Positions 18,206 through 26,468 of a stretch of DNA of 64,000 nt are shown one piece after another. A program made the translations under genes and the position numbers. Positions within the stretch are counted from its first letter, which is position 1; the number at the start of each line of letters is the position of its first letter. Under the pieces are notes generated by a model. That model worked only from the letters and a program-made list of their open reading frames with translations, had not been told where the DNA came from and made no database searches. Source of the stretch: Frigoribacterium faeni (lineage in GTDB: Bacteria; Actinomycetota; Actinomycetes; Actinomycetales; Microbacteriaceae); NCBI RefSeq assembly GCF_011761235.1, contig NZ_JAAOYW010000003.1, positions 62,001-126,000 on the forward strand. Reading direction: 5' to 3'.

Positions 18206-19063
18206 TCAGTCGGCGAAGAGAGCCCCGACGGGCTCGCGCTTCTCCGCCTGGAACGCGTCCTCGACGCGACCGAACGCCCAGTAGGCGCTGAGCGACAGCG
18301 ACGACCGGTCGAGGCCCCAGGTGTCGTGCAGGACGACCCGCGCCTCCTTCATGGCCCCTCGCTCGCCGTGGGCGAAGACCCGCAGGGGCGACGTCGGCGG
18401 CTCGAGCGCCCGCAGGGCCTCGAGCAGGACGCTGCCCGCCGGGGCGCCGTCGCGGTGCAGCCAGCGCAGCTCGACGCCCGACGGCCGCACCAGGTCGAGC
18501 TCGTCCGACGCTCCCTCGACCTCGAGCAGGGCGAGTCCCCGGGCGTCGTCCGCCATCGCCTCGAGGGCGGAGGCGACGGCCGGCAGGGCCGAGTCGTCGC
18601 CGAGCAGCAGGTCGGGCACCCGCGGGTCGTCGGACGGGCTCCACAGGCCGCCGGGACTCGACATCTGCAGCAGGTCGCCCGGCCGCGCCGCGAGCGCCCA
18701 CGGCCCCGCCACGCCCTCGTCGCCGTGCACGACGAAGTCGACGGCGATGGTGCGCGTCGCGGCGTCGACGCGGCGGATCGTGTACGTGCGCCGCACCGGC
18801 AGGTCGGCGGGGGCGAGCGCGGCCCGCAGCTCGTCGAGGTCGAACGGCGGCTGCAGCCCGAGGCCGGGACGCGGCGGCAGCAGCAGCTTCACGTAGCGGT
18901 CGGCGGCCGCGAGCTGCTCGGCGCCGGCCTCGACGAACCCGTCGAAGGCGTCGCCGCCGAGCGTCACGCGCACGAGGTGCGGCGACAGCTGCTCGATGCG
19001 CTCGACGACGAAGACGTGCTGCGCGCGGACGGTGCGGGCCGGGGAGGCGGCGGTGCCGGTCAC
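18206..19063 (-). CDS. Siderophore-interacting protein (FAD-binding ferric-siderophore reductase)
   Basis: A 285-aa SIP-family flavoprotein. The FAD-binding motif RTYT is at 92-95 (VRRTYTIRRV), the NAD(P)H domain has LLLGDDSALPAVAS, and the C terminus has AYWAFGR where the family usually has a YWR.G motif. These enzymes reduce imported Fe(III)-siderophores to release iron in the cytoplasm. The gene follows the siderophore-binding protein by 13 bp on the same strand, so they form one iron-responsive transcript. Confidence 0.92.
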   Translation of the reverse strand: MTGTAASPARTVRAQHVFVVERIEQLSPHLVRVTLGGDAFDGFVEAGAEQLAAADRYVKLLLPPRPGLGLQPPFDLDELRAALAPADLPVRRTYTIRRVDAATRTIAVDFVVHGDEGVAGPWALAARPGDLLQMSSPGGLWSPSDDPRVPDLLLGDDSALPAVASALEAMADDARGLALLEVEGASDELDLVRPSGVELRWLHRDGAPAGSVLLEALRALEPPTSPLRVFAHGERGAMKEARVVLHDTWGLDRSSLSLSAYWAFGRVEDAFQAEKREPVGALFAD

Positions 19064-19076
19064 GGGGCGGCCCCGG

Positions 19077-20078
19077 TCAGTCCTGCGTCGCGGTCTCGAG
19101 CAGCGGCACGAGCTGGTCGAGGGCGTACTGGCGCGACAGCGCGCTGCTCAGCGAGTACGCGGCCGAGACGTCGCCGTCGATGACCAGGTCGTGGCCGGCC
19201 TGCACGGCGGGCAGCGCCTTCCACTGCGGGTCGTCGGTGATCTCGGTCGTGTCGATGTAGATCGGGAACGCCACGATCACGTCGGCGTCGATCACGTCGA
19301 GCTGCTCGGACGAGATCGTCACCGAGAAGCCGCCCGAGTTCGGGGAGAGCGCGGCGATCGCCGGGTTCTGCTCGAAGCCGAGCTCCTCGAGCAGGTCGAC
19401 GCGCTCGCTGCCCTCGACGTAGGCGCCCCAGCCCTCGCTGGTCTTCGTGGCGGCGGTGACGGTCAGGCCGTCCCACTCCGGGTGCGCGTCCGCGACGGCG
19501 TCGACGGCCGACTCGTCCTCGGCGACGAGGCGGTCGCCCTCGTCCTCGAGGCCGAGGGCGGTGGAGACGAGCTCCATCTGGTCCTCGAAGTCGGTCAGGT
19601 AGGCGTCGCCGCCCTCGGGCACGCCCACGGTGGGGGCGATGCTCGAGAGGCGGTCGTAGCGGTCCTGGTCGCCGGAGCCCTTGGTGTCGAGGATGAGGTC
19701 GGGCTGCAGGGCCGCGATCGCCTCGTAGGAGGGCTCGAGCGTGCCGATGATCTCGGGCGACTGGTCGTACAGGCCCTGGGCCCAGGGGCCGACCCCGTCG
19801 GCGTCCTCGCCGAACGCGAGCCAGTCGGAGGCGCCGACCGGCTGCACGCCGAGGGCGAGCGCGGTCTCGGCGTCGCCCCAGCCGAGGGCGACGACGCGCT
19901 GCGGCTGCTGGTCGATCGTGACCTCGCCGAACTTCGTGTCGACGCTCACGGGGAACGTGCCGGCGGCGACGCTCGGGCCGCTCGTGGCGGCCTGGTCGTC
20001 GGCCGCGCCGGACGAGCAGCCCACGAGGGCGAGGGAGGCGGCGGCCAGGACGGCGACGGCGGTGACGGGAGAGCGCAT
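19077..20078 (-). CDS. Iron-siderophore ABC transporter substrate-binding lipoprotein
   Basis: A 333-aa FecB/FhuD-like binding protein. The signal peptide ends in the lipobox LALVGC (Cys21). The periplasmic-binding-protein type III features are RVVALGWGDAETALALGVQP, LEPSYEAIAALQPDLIL and a long connecting helix. The lipid anchor keeps it at the outer face of the membrane. It is divergent from the FecCD permeases across an iron box, so all five genes probably belong to one IdeR/DtxR-controlled uptake system. Confidence 0.94.
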   Translation of the reverse strand: MRSPVTAVAVLAAASLALVGCSSGAADDQAATSGPSVAAGTFPVSVDTKFGEVTIDQQPQRVVALGWGDAETALALGVQPVGASDWLAFGEDADGVGPWAQGLYDQSPEIIGTLEPSYEAIAALQPDLILDTKGSGDQDRYDRLSSIAPTVGVPEGGDAYLTDFEDQMELVSTALGLEDEGDRLVAEDESAVDAVADAHPEWDGLTVTAATKTSEGWGAYVEGSERVDLLEELGFEQNPAIAALSPNSGGFSVTISSEQLDVIDADVIVAFPIYIDTTEITDDPQWKALPAVQAGHDLVIDGDVSAAYSLSSALSRQYALDQLVPLLETATQD

Positions 20079-20192
20079 GGGGTGTCCTCGGGAGTCGGGG
20101 GCGGCGGTGCACGGGGAGTGCGGCGACCGGCGACGGGGCCCGGGGCGGGCACCGCCGGGCAGCGGGGGCTCGCCGTCGTGGCGAGACCCAGG

Positions 20193-20211
20193 TGAGGTTA
20201 GCCTAAGCTCA
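20193..20211. promoter_or_regulatory. IdeR/DtxR iron box
   Basis: TGAGGTTAGCCTAAGCTCA matches the actinobacterial DtxR/IdeR consensus TTAGGTTAGCCTAACCTAA at 16 of 19 positions, with the core AGGTTAGCCTAA intact. It lies just before the first permease start and upstream of the divergent binding protein, ideally placed to repress both under iron sufficiency. Confidence 0.88.
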
Positions 20212-20216
20212 TCTCC

Positions 20217-21290
20217 ATGGCGACCACCACCCTGCCCGGCTCCGCCCGGGCACCGCGGACCGTCGCCCGCACCCGCACGCGGGTGGTCGCCCTCGTCGGC
20301 GCCGCCGCCCTGCTCGTGCTCGCCGTGCTGCTGAGCCTCGGCGTCGGCGCGCGTCCCGTCGCCCTCGCCGACGTCGTCGACGTGCTCGCCGGCCTCCTCC
20401 CGGGCGGCGCCGCGCCGACCGGCGTCGCACCCGCCGACGTGGCGGCCGTGCTCGACCTGCGGCTGCCCCGCACGGCGGCCGCCCTCGTGGCCGGAGCCGG
20501 CCTCGGCGTCGCCGGGGCGGTCGTCCAGGCCGTCACCCGCAACCCGCTCGCCGATCCCGGCATCCTCGGCGTCACCGCGGGCAGCGCCTTCGCGGTGGCG
20601 CTCGCCGTCGGCTTCGCCGGGGTCACCGCGGCGAGCGGCTGGATCTGGTTCTCGTTCGCCGGGGCGGCGCTCGCCGCGGTCGCGGTCTCGCTCGTCGGGG
20701 GAGGGGGCCGGTCGGGCGGCAGCCCCGCGCGGCTCACGCTGGCGGGCATCGCCCTGGGCGCCGTGCTCAGCGGCGTCACCTCGTCGATCGTGCTCGCGGA
20801 CCCGCGGCGCTTCGACGCCGTCCGCGCCTGGGAGGTCGGCTCGCTCGCCGACCGCGGCTGGGGCCCGGTCGCGACCGTCGCCCCCTTCGTCGCGGTCGGC
20901 GTCGTCGTCGCGCTGCTCGTCTCGCGGCCGCTCGACGCGGTGTCCCTCGGCGACGACCACGCCTCCTCCGTCGGCGTCTCCGTCCCCCTCGTCCGCGTCG
21001 TCGCCCTGGTCGTCGTCACCCTGCTCGCGGGAGGCGCCACCGCGGTGGTCGGCCCGGTCGCGTTCCTGGGCCTCATGGTCGCCCACGCCGCGCGCGGCGT
21101 CGTCGGGGCCAGCCAGCCGTGGACGATCGGGCTGAGCGCCCTGCTCGGCCCGGTGCTGCTGCTGCTCGCGGACGTGCTGGGACGCGTCGTGGCGCCTCCC
21201 GGCGAGCTCGCCGCCGGCCTCGTGACGGCCGCGATCGGCGCCCCCGTGCTCATCCTCGTGGCCCGTCGACGGTCGGGCGGCCTGCGGTGA
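20217..21290 (+). CDS. FecCD-family iron-siderophore permease 1
   Basis: A 357-aa polytopic permease with about nine or ten membrane helices. Family motifs LRLPRTAAALVAGAGLGVAG, TRNPLADPGILGVTAGSAFA and the ATPase-contact loop are present, with GPVAFLGLMVAHAAR near the end. The ATG at 20217 is six bases after the iron box, so the operator overlaps the translation start region. It ends on a GTGA overlap with the second permease. Confidence 0.94.
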   Translation: MATTTLPGSARAPRTVARTRTRVVALVGAAALLVLAVLLSLGVGARPVALADVVDVLAGLLPGGAAPTGVAPADVAAVLDLRLPRTAAALVAGAGLGVAGAVVQAVTRNPLADPGILGVTAGSAFAVALAVGFAGVTAASGWIWFSFAGAALAAVAVSLVGGGGRSGGSPARLTLAGIALGAVLSGVTSSIVLADPRRFDAVRAWEVGSLADRGWGPVATVAPFVAVGVVVALLVSRPLDAVSLGDDHASSVGVSVPLVRVVALVVVTLLAGGATAVVGPVAFLGLMVAHAARGVVGASQPWTIGLSALLGPVLLLLADVLGRVVAPPGELAAGLVTAAIGAPVLILVARRRSGGLR

Positions 21291-22348
21291 GCGCCGTCCG
21301 CCCGGGCGGCGGCCCGCCCGCTCGCGACCGCGCCCTCCTGCCGGGACGGCTGCCGGGGCGTCTCCGGCCGCGTGGCCGCCGGGCCGTCGCCACGGCCGTC
21401 GTCGCGCTCGTCGCCGTCGTCGTGGCCCTGGTGGCGCTCGGCCTCGGCGACTACCCGCTCAGCCCGGCGCAGGTGCTCCAGGCGCTGCTCGGCGGCGACG
21501 GCCCCGGCTCGGTGATCGTCGTGCAGTGGCGGCTGCCCCGCGTGCTGGCCGCCCTCGTCTTCGGGGCCGCGCTGGGCGCCTCCGGTGCCGTCTTCCAGTC
21601 GCTGACCCGCAACCCGCTCGGCTCGCCCGACGTGATCGGCTTCTCGACCGGCGCCTACACGGGGGCGATCGTCGTCATCGTCTCGGGGGCGGCGTCGGCG
21701 GTCGGCACCGCCGCTGGCGCGCTCGTGGGCGGGCTCGTCACGGCCCTCGTCGTGTACCTGCTCGCCTGGCGCCGAGGCGTGCACGGGCTCCGGCTGATCG
21801 TCGTCGGCATCGCCGTCACGGCCCTGCTGCACTCCGTGAACAGCTGGCTGCTGCTGCGGGCCCAGGCCGAGGTCGCCCTCTCGGCGTCGTTCTGGGGAGC
21901 AGGGTCGCTCGCCCTGGTCGGCTGGTCGCAGCTCGTGCCCGCGGCGGCGCTGCTCGCGGTGCTCGCCGTCGTGGTCGCCGGCCTCGCGCGCCCCCTGCGG
22001 CAGCTCGAGCTCGGCGACGACGCGGCCCGGGCCCACGGTCTGCGCGCCGAGGGCTCGCGCCTCGCACTCGTCGTCGTCGGCGTGGCCCTGACCGCCGTCG
22101 TCACCGCGAGCACCGGGCCGATCGTCTTCGTCGCCCTCGCGGCGCCGCAGCTCGCCCGGCGCGTGGTGCGCTCGGCCGGCGTGCCGCTGCTCGCCGCGGC
22201 GCTCGTCGGCGGGCTGCTGCTGCTCGTCGCCGACGTCGTCGCCCAGCACGTCACCACGACCCCCGTCCCCGTCGGCCTCGTCACGCTCGTCATCGGCGGC
22301 GCCTACCTCGTCAGCCTGCTCGTCGCAGAATCCCGGAGGACACGGTGA
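21287..22348 (+). CDS. FecCD-family iron-siderophore permease 2
   Basis: A 353-aa permease paralogous to its neighbour, with RLPRVLAALVFGAALGASGA, TRNPLGSPDVIGFSTGAYTG and GPIVFVALAAPQLARR. The two permeases form the membrane heterodimer. The start is GTG at 21287, overlapping the previous stop. The first 45 residues are arginine/glycine-rich and longer than usual; a start further in is possible. Confidence 0.92.
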   Translation: MSAVRPGGGPPARDRALLPGRLPGRLRPRGRRAVATAVVALVAVVVALVALGLGDYPLSPAQVLQALLGGDGPGSVIVVQWRLPRVLAALVFGAALGASGAVFQSLTRNPLGSPDVIGFSTGAYTGAIVVIVSGAASAVGTAAGALVGGLVTALVVYLLAWRRGVHGLRLIVVGIAVTALLHSVNSWLLLRAQAEVALSASFWGAGSLALVGWSQLVPAAALLAVLAVVVAGLARPLRQLELGDDAARAHGLRAEGSRLALVVVGVALTAVVTASTGPIVFVALAAPQLARRVVRSAGVPLLAAALVGGLLLLVADVVAQHVTTTPVPVGLVTLVIGGAYLVSLLVAESRRTR

Positions 22349-23154
22349 CCGACACCGCCCCGCCCGACCCCGCCGCCCCGCGCCTCGCCGCCCGCGGCGC
22401 CCACCTCGCCTACGACCGCCGCACCGTCTCGCGGTCGATCGACGCGGAGGTCCGCGAGGGCTCGTTCACGGTCATCGTCGGGCCGAACGCCTGCGGCAAG
22501 TCGACCCTCCTGCGGGCGTTCGCGCGCCTCCTCGCCCCCCGCGCCGGCACGGTGCTGCTCGACGGCCGCGACCTCGCCCGGGTGCCCGCGAAGGAGGCGG
22601 CGCGCACGGTGGGCCTGCTGCCCCAGTCGTCGACGGCCCCCGAGGGCATCACCGTGGCCGAGCTCGTCTCGCGCGGTCGCTACCCGCACCAGGGGATGTT
22701 CCGGCAGTGGTCGCAGGCCGACCGCGAGGCCGTCGCCTCGGCGCTCGCCCAGACCGACCTCGTCGAGCTCGGCGACGTGCCGGTCGACGAGCTGTCGGGC
22801 GGGCAGCGCCAGCGGGTCTGGGTCGCGATGGCCCTCGCCCAGCAGACCTCGGTGCTGCTGCTCGACGAGCCGACGACGTTCCTCGACGTCGCGCACCAGT
22901 ACGACCTGCTCGACCTCTTCGCGCGGCTGCACGAGCAGGGCACGACCGTCGTCGCCGTGCTGCACGACCTCGCGCAGGCCGCGCGCTACGCGACCGACCT
23001 GATCGTCATGAGCGACGGGGACGTCGTCGCGACCGGCACGCCCGCCGACGTGCTCACCGCCGAGCTCGTCGAGCGCGTCTTCGACCTGCCCTGCCTGGTC
23101 GTGCCCGACCCGGTGACGGGGACGCCGCTCGTCGTGCCGCGCCGCCGGCGCTGA
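22345..23154 (+). CDS. Iron-siderophore ABC transporter ATP-binding protein
   Basis: A 269-aa FecE/FepC-type ATPase. Walker A GPNACGKST, signature [17 protein letters not shown], Walker B LLLDEPTTFLDVAHQ and H-loop VLHDLAQAARYATD are intact; SRGRYPHQGMF is the family-specific motif. It starts on another GTGA overlap, completing a tightly coupled permease-permease-ATPase operon. Confidence 0.95.
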   Translation: MTDTAPPDPAAPRLAARGAHLAYDRRTVSRSIDAEVREGSFTVIVGPNACGKSTLLRAFARLLAPRAGTVLLDGRDLARVPAKEAARTVGLLPQSSTAPEGITVAELVSRGRYPHQGMFRQWSQADREAVASALAQTDLVELGDVPVDELSGGQRQRVWVAMALAQQTSVLLLDEPTTFLDVAHQYDLLDLFARLHEQGTTVVAVLHDLAQAARYATDLIVMSDGDVVATGTPADVLTAELVERVFDLPCLVVPDPVTGTPLVVPRRRR

Positions 23155-23191
23155 GGGGCGGCGAGGCCCGGCGGGCCGCGCCGCGCCCCGC

Positions 23192-23258
23192 GACGTGACG
23201 GGACGGGGACGTGCTGCTGCGGGGCCCCGGGGCATCTCGTCCCTTTCGCGTCAGGTCG
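23192..23258. repeat. Paired inverted-repeat element, copy 2
   Basis: Right arm TCGTCCCTTTCGCGTC with flank AGGTCG (23237-23258) is 21 of 22 identical to the arm at 6023-6044. An imperfect inverted partner lies at 23192-23212 (about 16 of 21 pair). It sits just after the siderophore ATPase gene, so it may act as a terminator or be a REP-like element. Confidence 0.55.
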
Positions 23259-23340
23259 CGGCCGGGCGCGGGCGCGGGCGGGCGCGGGCCGGCGCGCGAG
23301 CGCGGGCGCCGGGCCCGGGCCAGGCCCCGGCGCCCGCGCG
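23259..23340. repeat. Low-complexity GCGGGC-rich stretch
   Basis: Degenerate CGGGCG/GCGGGC runs between the hairpin element and the promoter of the dehydrogenase gene. No coding or regulatory content recognised. Confidence 0.6.
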
Positions 23341-23352
23341 TACAGTCCGGGC

Positions 23353-24033
23353 ATGACCGATCTGCAGGGAGCCGTCGTGCTCGTCGCCGGCGCGTCGGGC
23401 GGCCTCGGCAGCCGCCTCGCCGCCCAGCTCGCCGACCAGGGGGCCGTCGTCGTGCGCGCCGGGCGGGCCGGGGGCTCGCTCACCGGCCCCGACGCGTTCG
23501 TCGCCGACCTGCGAGAGCCCGGCGGGGGCGCCTCCCTCGTCGCGGCCGCCCTGCAGGCGCACGGACGCCTCGACGGCGTCGTCGTCGCCGCGGGCGTCGT
23601 GGCGTTCGGCCCCGCGGACTCGGTGGGCGACGCGGCCCTCGACGAGCTCGTGCAGACGAACCTGCTGGCGCCCGTGCGGCTCGTCCGCGACGCCGCCGAC
23701 GCGCTCGCCGCCTCGGCCGCGGCGGGCCGAGAGCCCTTCGCCGTCACCATCAGCGGGGTCGTCGCGGAGTCGCCGACCGCGGGCATGGCCGCGTACTCGG
23801 CGGCCAAGGCGGGCCTGGCCGCCTGGGTGGGCGCCGCCTCCCGCGAGTTCCGGAGGCGCGGCGTGCGCCTGCTGGACGCCCGGCCCGGACACACCGAGAC
23901 CGGCCTCGCGACGCGACCCGTCGAGGGGCGCGCGCCGAGCTTCCCGCCCGGGCTGGACCCGGACGCCGTGGCGGCGCGCATCGTCCGCGCGATCGTCGAC
24001 GGGGAGAAGGACCTGCCCAGCAGCGCGTTCTAG
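23353..24033 (+). CDS. Short-chain dehydrogenase/reductase
   Basis: A 226-aa classical SDR. The dinucleotide-binding motif is AGASGGLGS near residues 13-21, the structural motif is VVAAGV (in place of NNAG), the catalytic Ser is in TISGVVAESP and YSAAKAG carries the Tyr and Lys. The substrate is unknown. TACAGT (23341-23346) lies six bases before the ATG without a ribosome-binding site, indicating a leaderless mRNA. No operon partners. Confidence 0.9.
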   Translation: MTDLQGAVVLVAGASGGLGSRLAAQLADQGAVVVRAGRAGGSLTGPDAFVADLREPGGGASLVAAALQAHGRLDGVVVAAGVVAFGPADSVGDAALDELVQTNLLAPVRLVRDAADALAASAAAGREPFAVTISGVVAESPTAGMAAYSAAKAGLAAWVGAASREFRRRGVRLLDARPGHTETGLATRPVEGRAPSFPPGLDPDAVAARIVRAIVDGEKDLPSSAF

Positions 24034-24081
24034 GCGCGGCGGGGGAGCCCCCGTCACGCCGAGCCGCGGGCGGTGCCGGGC

Positions 24082-24573
24082 TCAGGCGAAGCCGGTGCCG
24101 AGCTCCCGCAGCAGGTCGGCGAGCTGGTCGCGCTGCTGGCGGCTGAGCGAGCCGAGCGGCGAGTGCTCCGCCTCGAGCAGGTCGAGCATCGCCTGGTCGA
24201 CGAGGTCGACGCCGGTCTCGGTGATGCGGATCAGGGCGGCGCGACCGTCGCGGGGGTCGGCGCGGCGCTCGACGAGGCGGCGCTCGACGAGGCGGTCGAG
24301 CCGGTTGGTCATCGTGCCGCTCGTCACCATCGTCGCGGTGACGAGGTCCTTCGGGCTGAGCTCGAAGGGATCCCCGGCCCGGCGCAGGGTCGACAGCACG
24401 TCGAACTCCCAGATCTCGAGGCCCGAGCGGCGGAACGCCTCGGCCCGCACGCGGTCGAGCCGCCGCGAGATGCGGCGCAGCCGCGAGAAGACGTCGAGCG
24501 CCGCGAAGTCGATGTCGGGACGCACGCGCGCCCAGGCGTCGATGATCAGGTCGACCTCGTCGTTCGTGTTCAC
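24082..24573 (-). CDS. MarR family transcriptional regulator
   Basis: A 163-aa MarR protein: LSPKDLVTATMVTSGTMTNRL is the recognition helix region and VERRLVERRADPRDGRAALI the wing. A GTG start at 24573 with GAGAGG upstream was preferred; an in-frame ATG 43 codons earlier would add a low-complexity Arg/Ala/Pro stretch. It is divergent from the peptide transporter operon across 224 bp holding a repeated 11-mer, so it is the natural candidate regulator. Confidence 0.9.
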   Translation of the reverse strand: MNTNDEVDLIIDAWARVRPDIDFAALDVFSRLRRISRRLDRVRAEAFRRSGLEIWEFDVLSTLRRAGDPFELSPKDLVTATMVTSGTMTNRLDRLVERRLVERRADPRDGRAALIRITETGVDLVDQAMLDLLEAEHSPLGSLSRQQRDQLADLLRELGTGFA

Positions 24574-24701
24574 GCTGCAGTCCTCTCGGGCAGGGGGGCA
24601 CCCACGATCATGCCCCTCGAAGGTGCAGGTCGCCTCGACGCCGCCCCGGACCGGACGACGCGGCCCCGCGGGCGCGGCCGCGGCGCCCCTCGTCCGGGGC
24701 A

Positions 24702-24732
24702 CGTTTTACACGGTCGTAACGCGTTGTATACG
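24702..24732 (+). promoter_or_regulatory. Promoter and repeated operator-like 11-mers upstream of the GGT/peptide operon
   Basis: Two related 11-mers, CGTTTTACACG (24702-24712) and CGTTGTATACG (24722-24732), start 20 bp apart (two helical turns). They coincide with a plausible promoter: TTTACA (24705-24710), 16-bp spacer, TATACG (24727-24732). A MarR dimer bound here would block transcription of the operon. Binding is inferred. Confidence 0.5.
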
Positions 24733-24797
24733 AGAGCGCGTCATCGGTGCTGATTGCATTCAATCCTCCCTTCCCGCACCCGAGCATCGGATCACAC

Positions 24798-26465
24798 ATG
24801 CCTCGCACCACGCCCCCTCGGCGACCCGCCCTCCGGCGACGCGCGCTCGCGCTGCCGGCCGCCGCCCTCGGAATCGCCCTCGTGGCGACCGGGTGCCAGC
24901 AGGTCCAGACGACCGACACCGACGCCACGAGCAGCCGGGAGGACGTCTCGACCGCCCCGATCGGCGACCAGACGATCGTCGAGGGCGGCGACCTCGTCAT
25001 GGCGCTCTCGGCGGAGCCCGACCGGCTCGACCCCACCACCTCCTCGTCCCTCTACACGCGGTACGTGATGGAGACGATGTGCCAGAAGCTGTACGACATC
25101 GACGCCGAGGGCGACATCGTGCCGATGCTCGCCACCGAGCTGCCCGACGTCAGCGACGACGGCCTCACCGTGACGTTCCCCGTGCGCACCGACGCCGTGT
25201 TCGCCGACGGCACCCCGCTCGACGCGGAGGCGGTCGTCACCACCCTGCAGCGCGGCCTGGACAAGGACGACTCGTCCCGGCGCAGCGAGCTCGGCCCGAT
25301 CACCGGCATCTCCGCGGTCGACGACGCCACGGTCGAGGTCACCTACTCCGAGCCGTTCGCGCCCCTCACCGCGGCGCTCGCCGACCGCGCCGGCATGGTC
25401 ATGTCGCCCACGGCGCTCGCCTCGGCCGGCGACGCGTTCGGCGACGCGCCCGTCTGCGTCGGCCCCTACAAGTTCGTGGAGCGGGTGCCCCAGACCTCGA
25501 TCACGGTCGAGCGCGACCCCCTGTACTACGACGCCGGGTCGGCCCACTTCGACTCCATCACCTACCGCATCATCACCGACGCGAGCATCCGCGCCGCGAA
25601 CCTGCAGTCGGGCGACGTGCAGGTCGCCGACTCGATGTCGACGCAGGACGTGGGGACGCTCAAGGAGGACGACTCGCTCACCGTGCTCGAGGTCGGTTCG
25701 CTCGGCTACCAGGGCCTGACGGTCAACATCGGCAACCAGGACGGCATCGGCACCGATCCGGTGCAGATCGACACCCCGCTCGCGAGCGACGCCTCGGTGC
25801 GCCGTGCCCTGTCGATGTCCATCGACCGTGAGGCGCTCGTGAAGACCGTGTTCGGCGGCCTCTACGACCCGGCGTGCTCGCCGATCTCGCCCGGCAGCCC
25901 GTTCGCGACCGACGCGAGCGACGCCTGCCCGGACTACGACCCCGAGGCGGCTGAGCAGATGCTCGAGGAGGCGGGCGTCGAGACCCCGCTCGCCATCGAC
26001 ATGCAGGTGAGCAACAACCCCGACACGGTCCGCTTCGCCCAGGCCCTGCAAGCGCAGGTCGCCGAGGGCGGCTTCGAGCTGACCATCACGCCGGTCGAGT
26101 ACTCGACGCTGCTCGACGTGCAGACGGAGGGCGACTTCGAGGCGCTGCAGCTCGGCTGGTCGGGCCGGATCGACCCGAACGGCAACACGTTCAACTTCCT
26201 CTCGACGGGCGCCGGCAACAACTACAGCGGCTACAGCGACGACGAGGTGGACGAGCTGCTCGGCGACGCCGCCTCGACGACCGACGTCGACGAGCGCGCC
26301 GAGCTCTACGGCCAGGTGGTCGAGAAGGTGCAGGAGGACTCGCCGATCATCTACCTGTACCGCGTGCGCAGCCTCACGGCGCTGTCGAACGAGATCGCCG
26401 GGGTGTCCACCTACGCCGACGGCGTCGTGCGCCTCAGCACCGCCGCCTTCGTCGAGGCCGACTGA
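24798..26465 (+). CDS. Peptide ABC transporter substrate-binding lipoprotein
   Basis: A 555-aa DppA/OppA-family (SBP family 5) protein. The lipobox ends at Cys33 (LVATGC). Features include GGDLVMALSAEPDRLDPT, the family signature region TFPVRTDAVFADGTPLDAEAVV and SMSIDREALVKTVF. The ATG at 24798 is favoured because it starts directly with the Arg-rich n-region of the signal peptide; an ATG 17 codons earlier is less likely. It heads an operon with permeases, a GGT-like enzyme and an amidase, so the ligand may be a gamma-glutamyl or amide-capped peptide. Confidence 0.93.
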   Translation: MPRTTPPRRPALRRRALALPAAALGIALVATGCQQVQTTDTDATSSREDVSTAPIGDQTIVEGGDLVMALSAEPDRLDPTTSSSLYTRYVMETMCQKLYDIDAEGDIVPMLATELPDVSDDGLTVTFPVRTDAVFADGTPLDAEAVVTTLQRGLDKDDSSRRSELGPITGISAVDDATVEVTYSEPFAPLTAALADRAGMVMSPTALASAGDAFGDAPVCVGPYKFVERVPQTSITVERDPLYYDAGSAHFDSITYRIITDASIRAANLQSGDVQVADSMSTQDVGTLKEDDSLTVLEVGSLGYQGLTVNIGNQDGIGTDPVQIDTPLASDASVRRALSMSIDREALVKTVFGGLYDPACSPISPGSPFATDASDACPDYDPEAAEQMLEEAGVETPLAIDMQVSNNPDTVRFAQALQAQVAEGGFELTITPVEYSTLLDVQTEGDFEALQLGWSGRIDPNGNTFNFLSTGAGNNYSGYSDDEVDELLGDAASTTDVDERAELYGQVVEKVQEDSPIIYLYRVRSLTALSNEIAGVSTYADGVVRLSTAAFVEAD

Positions 26466-26468
26466 GCC

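Noticed and set aside
23259-23340. GC-rich run as an origin or attachment site
   Set aside because: No DnaA boxes, integrase or direct-repeat boundaries; simple sequence only.
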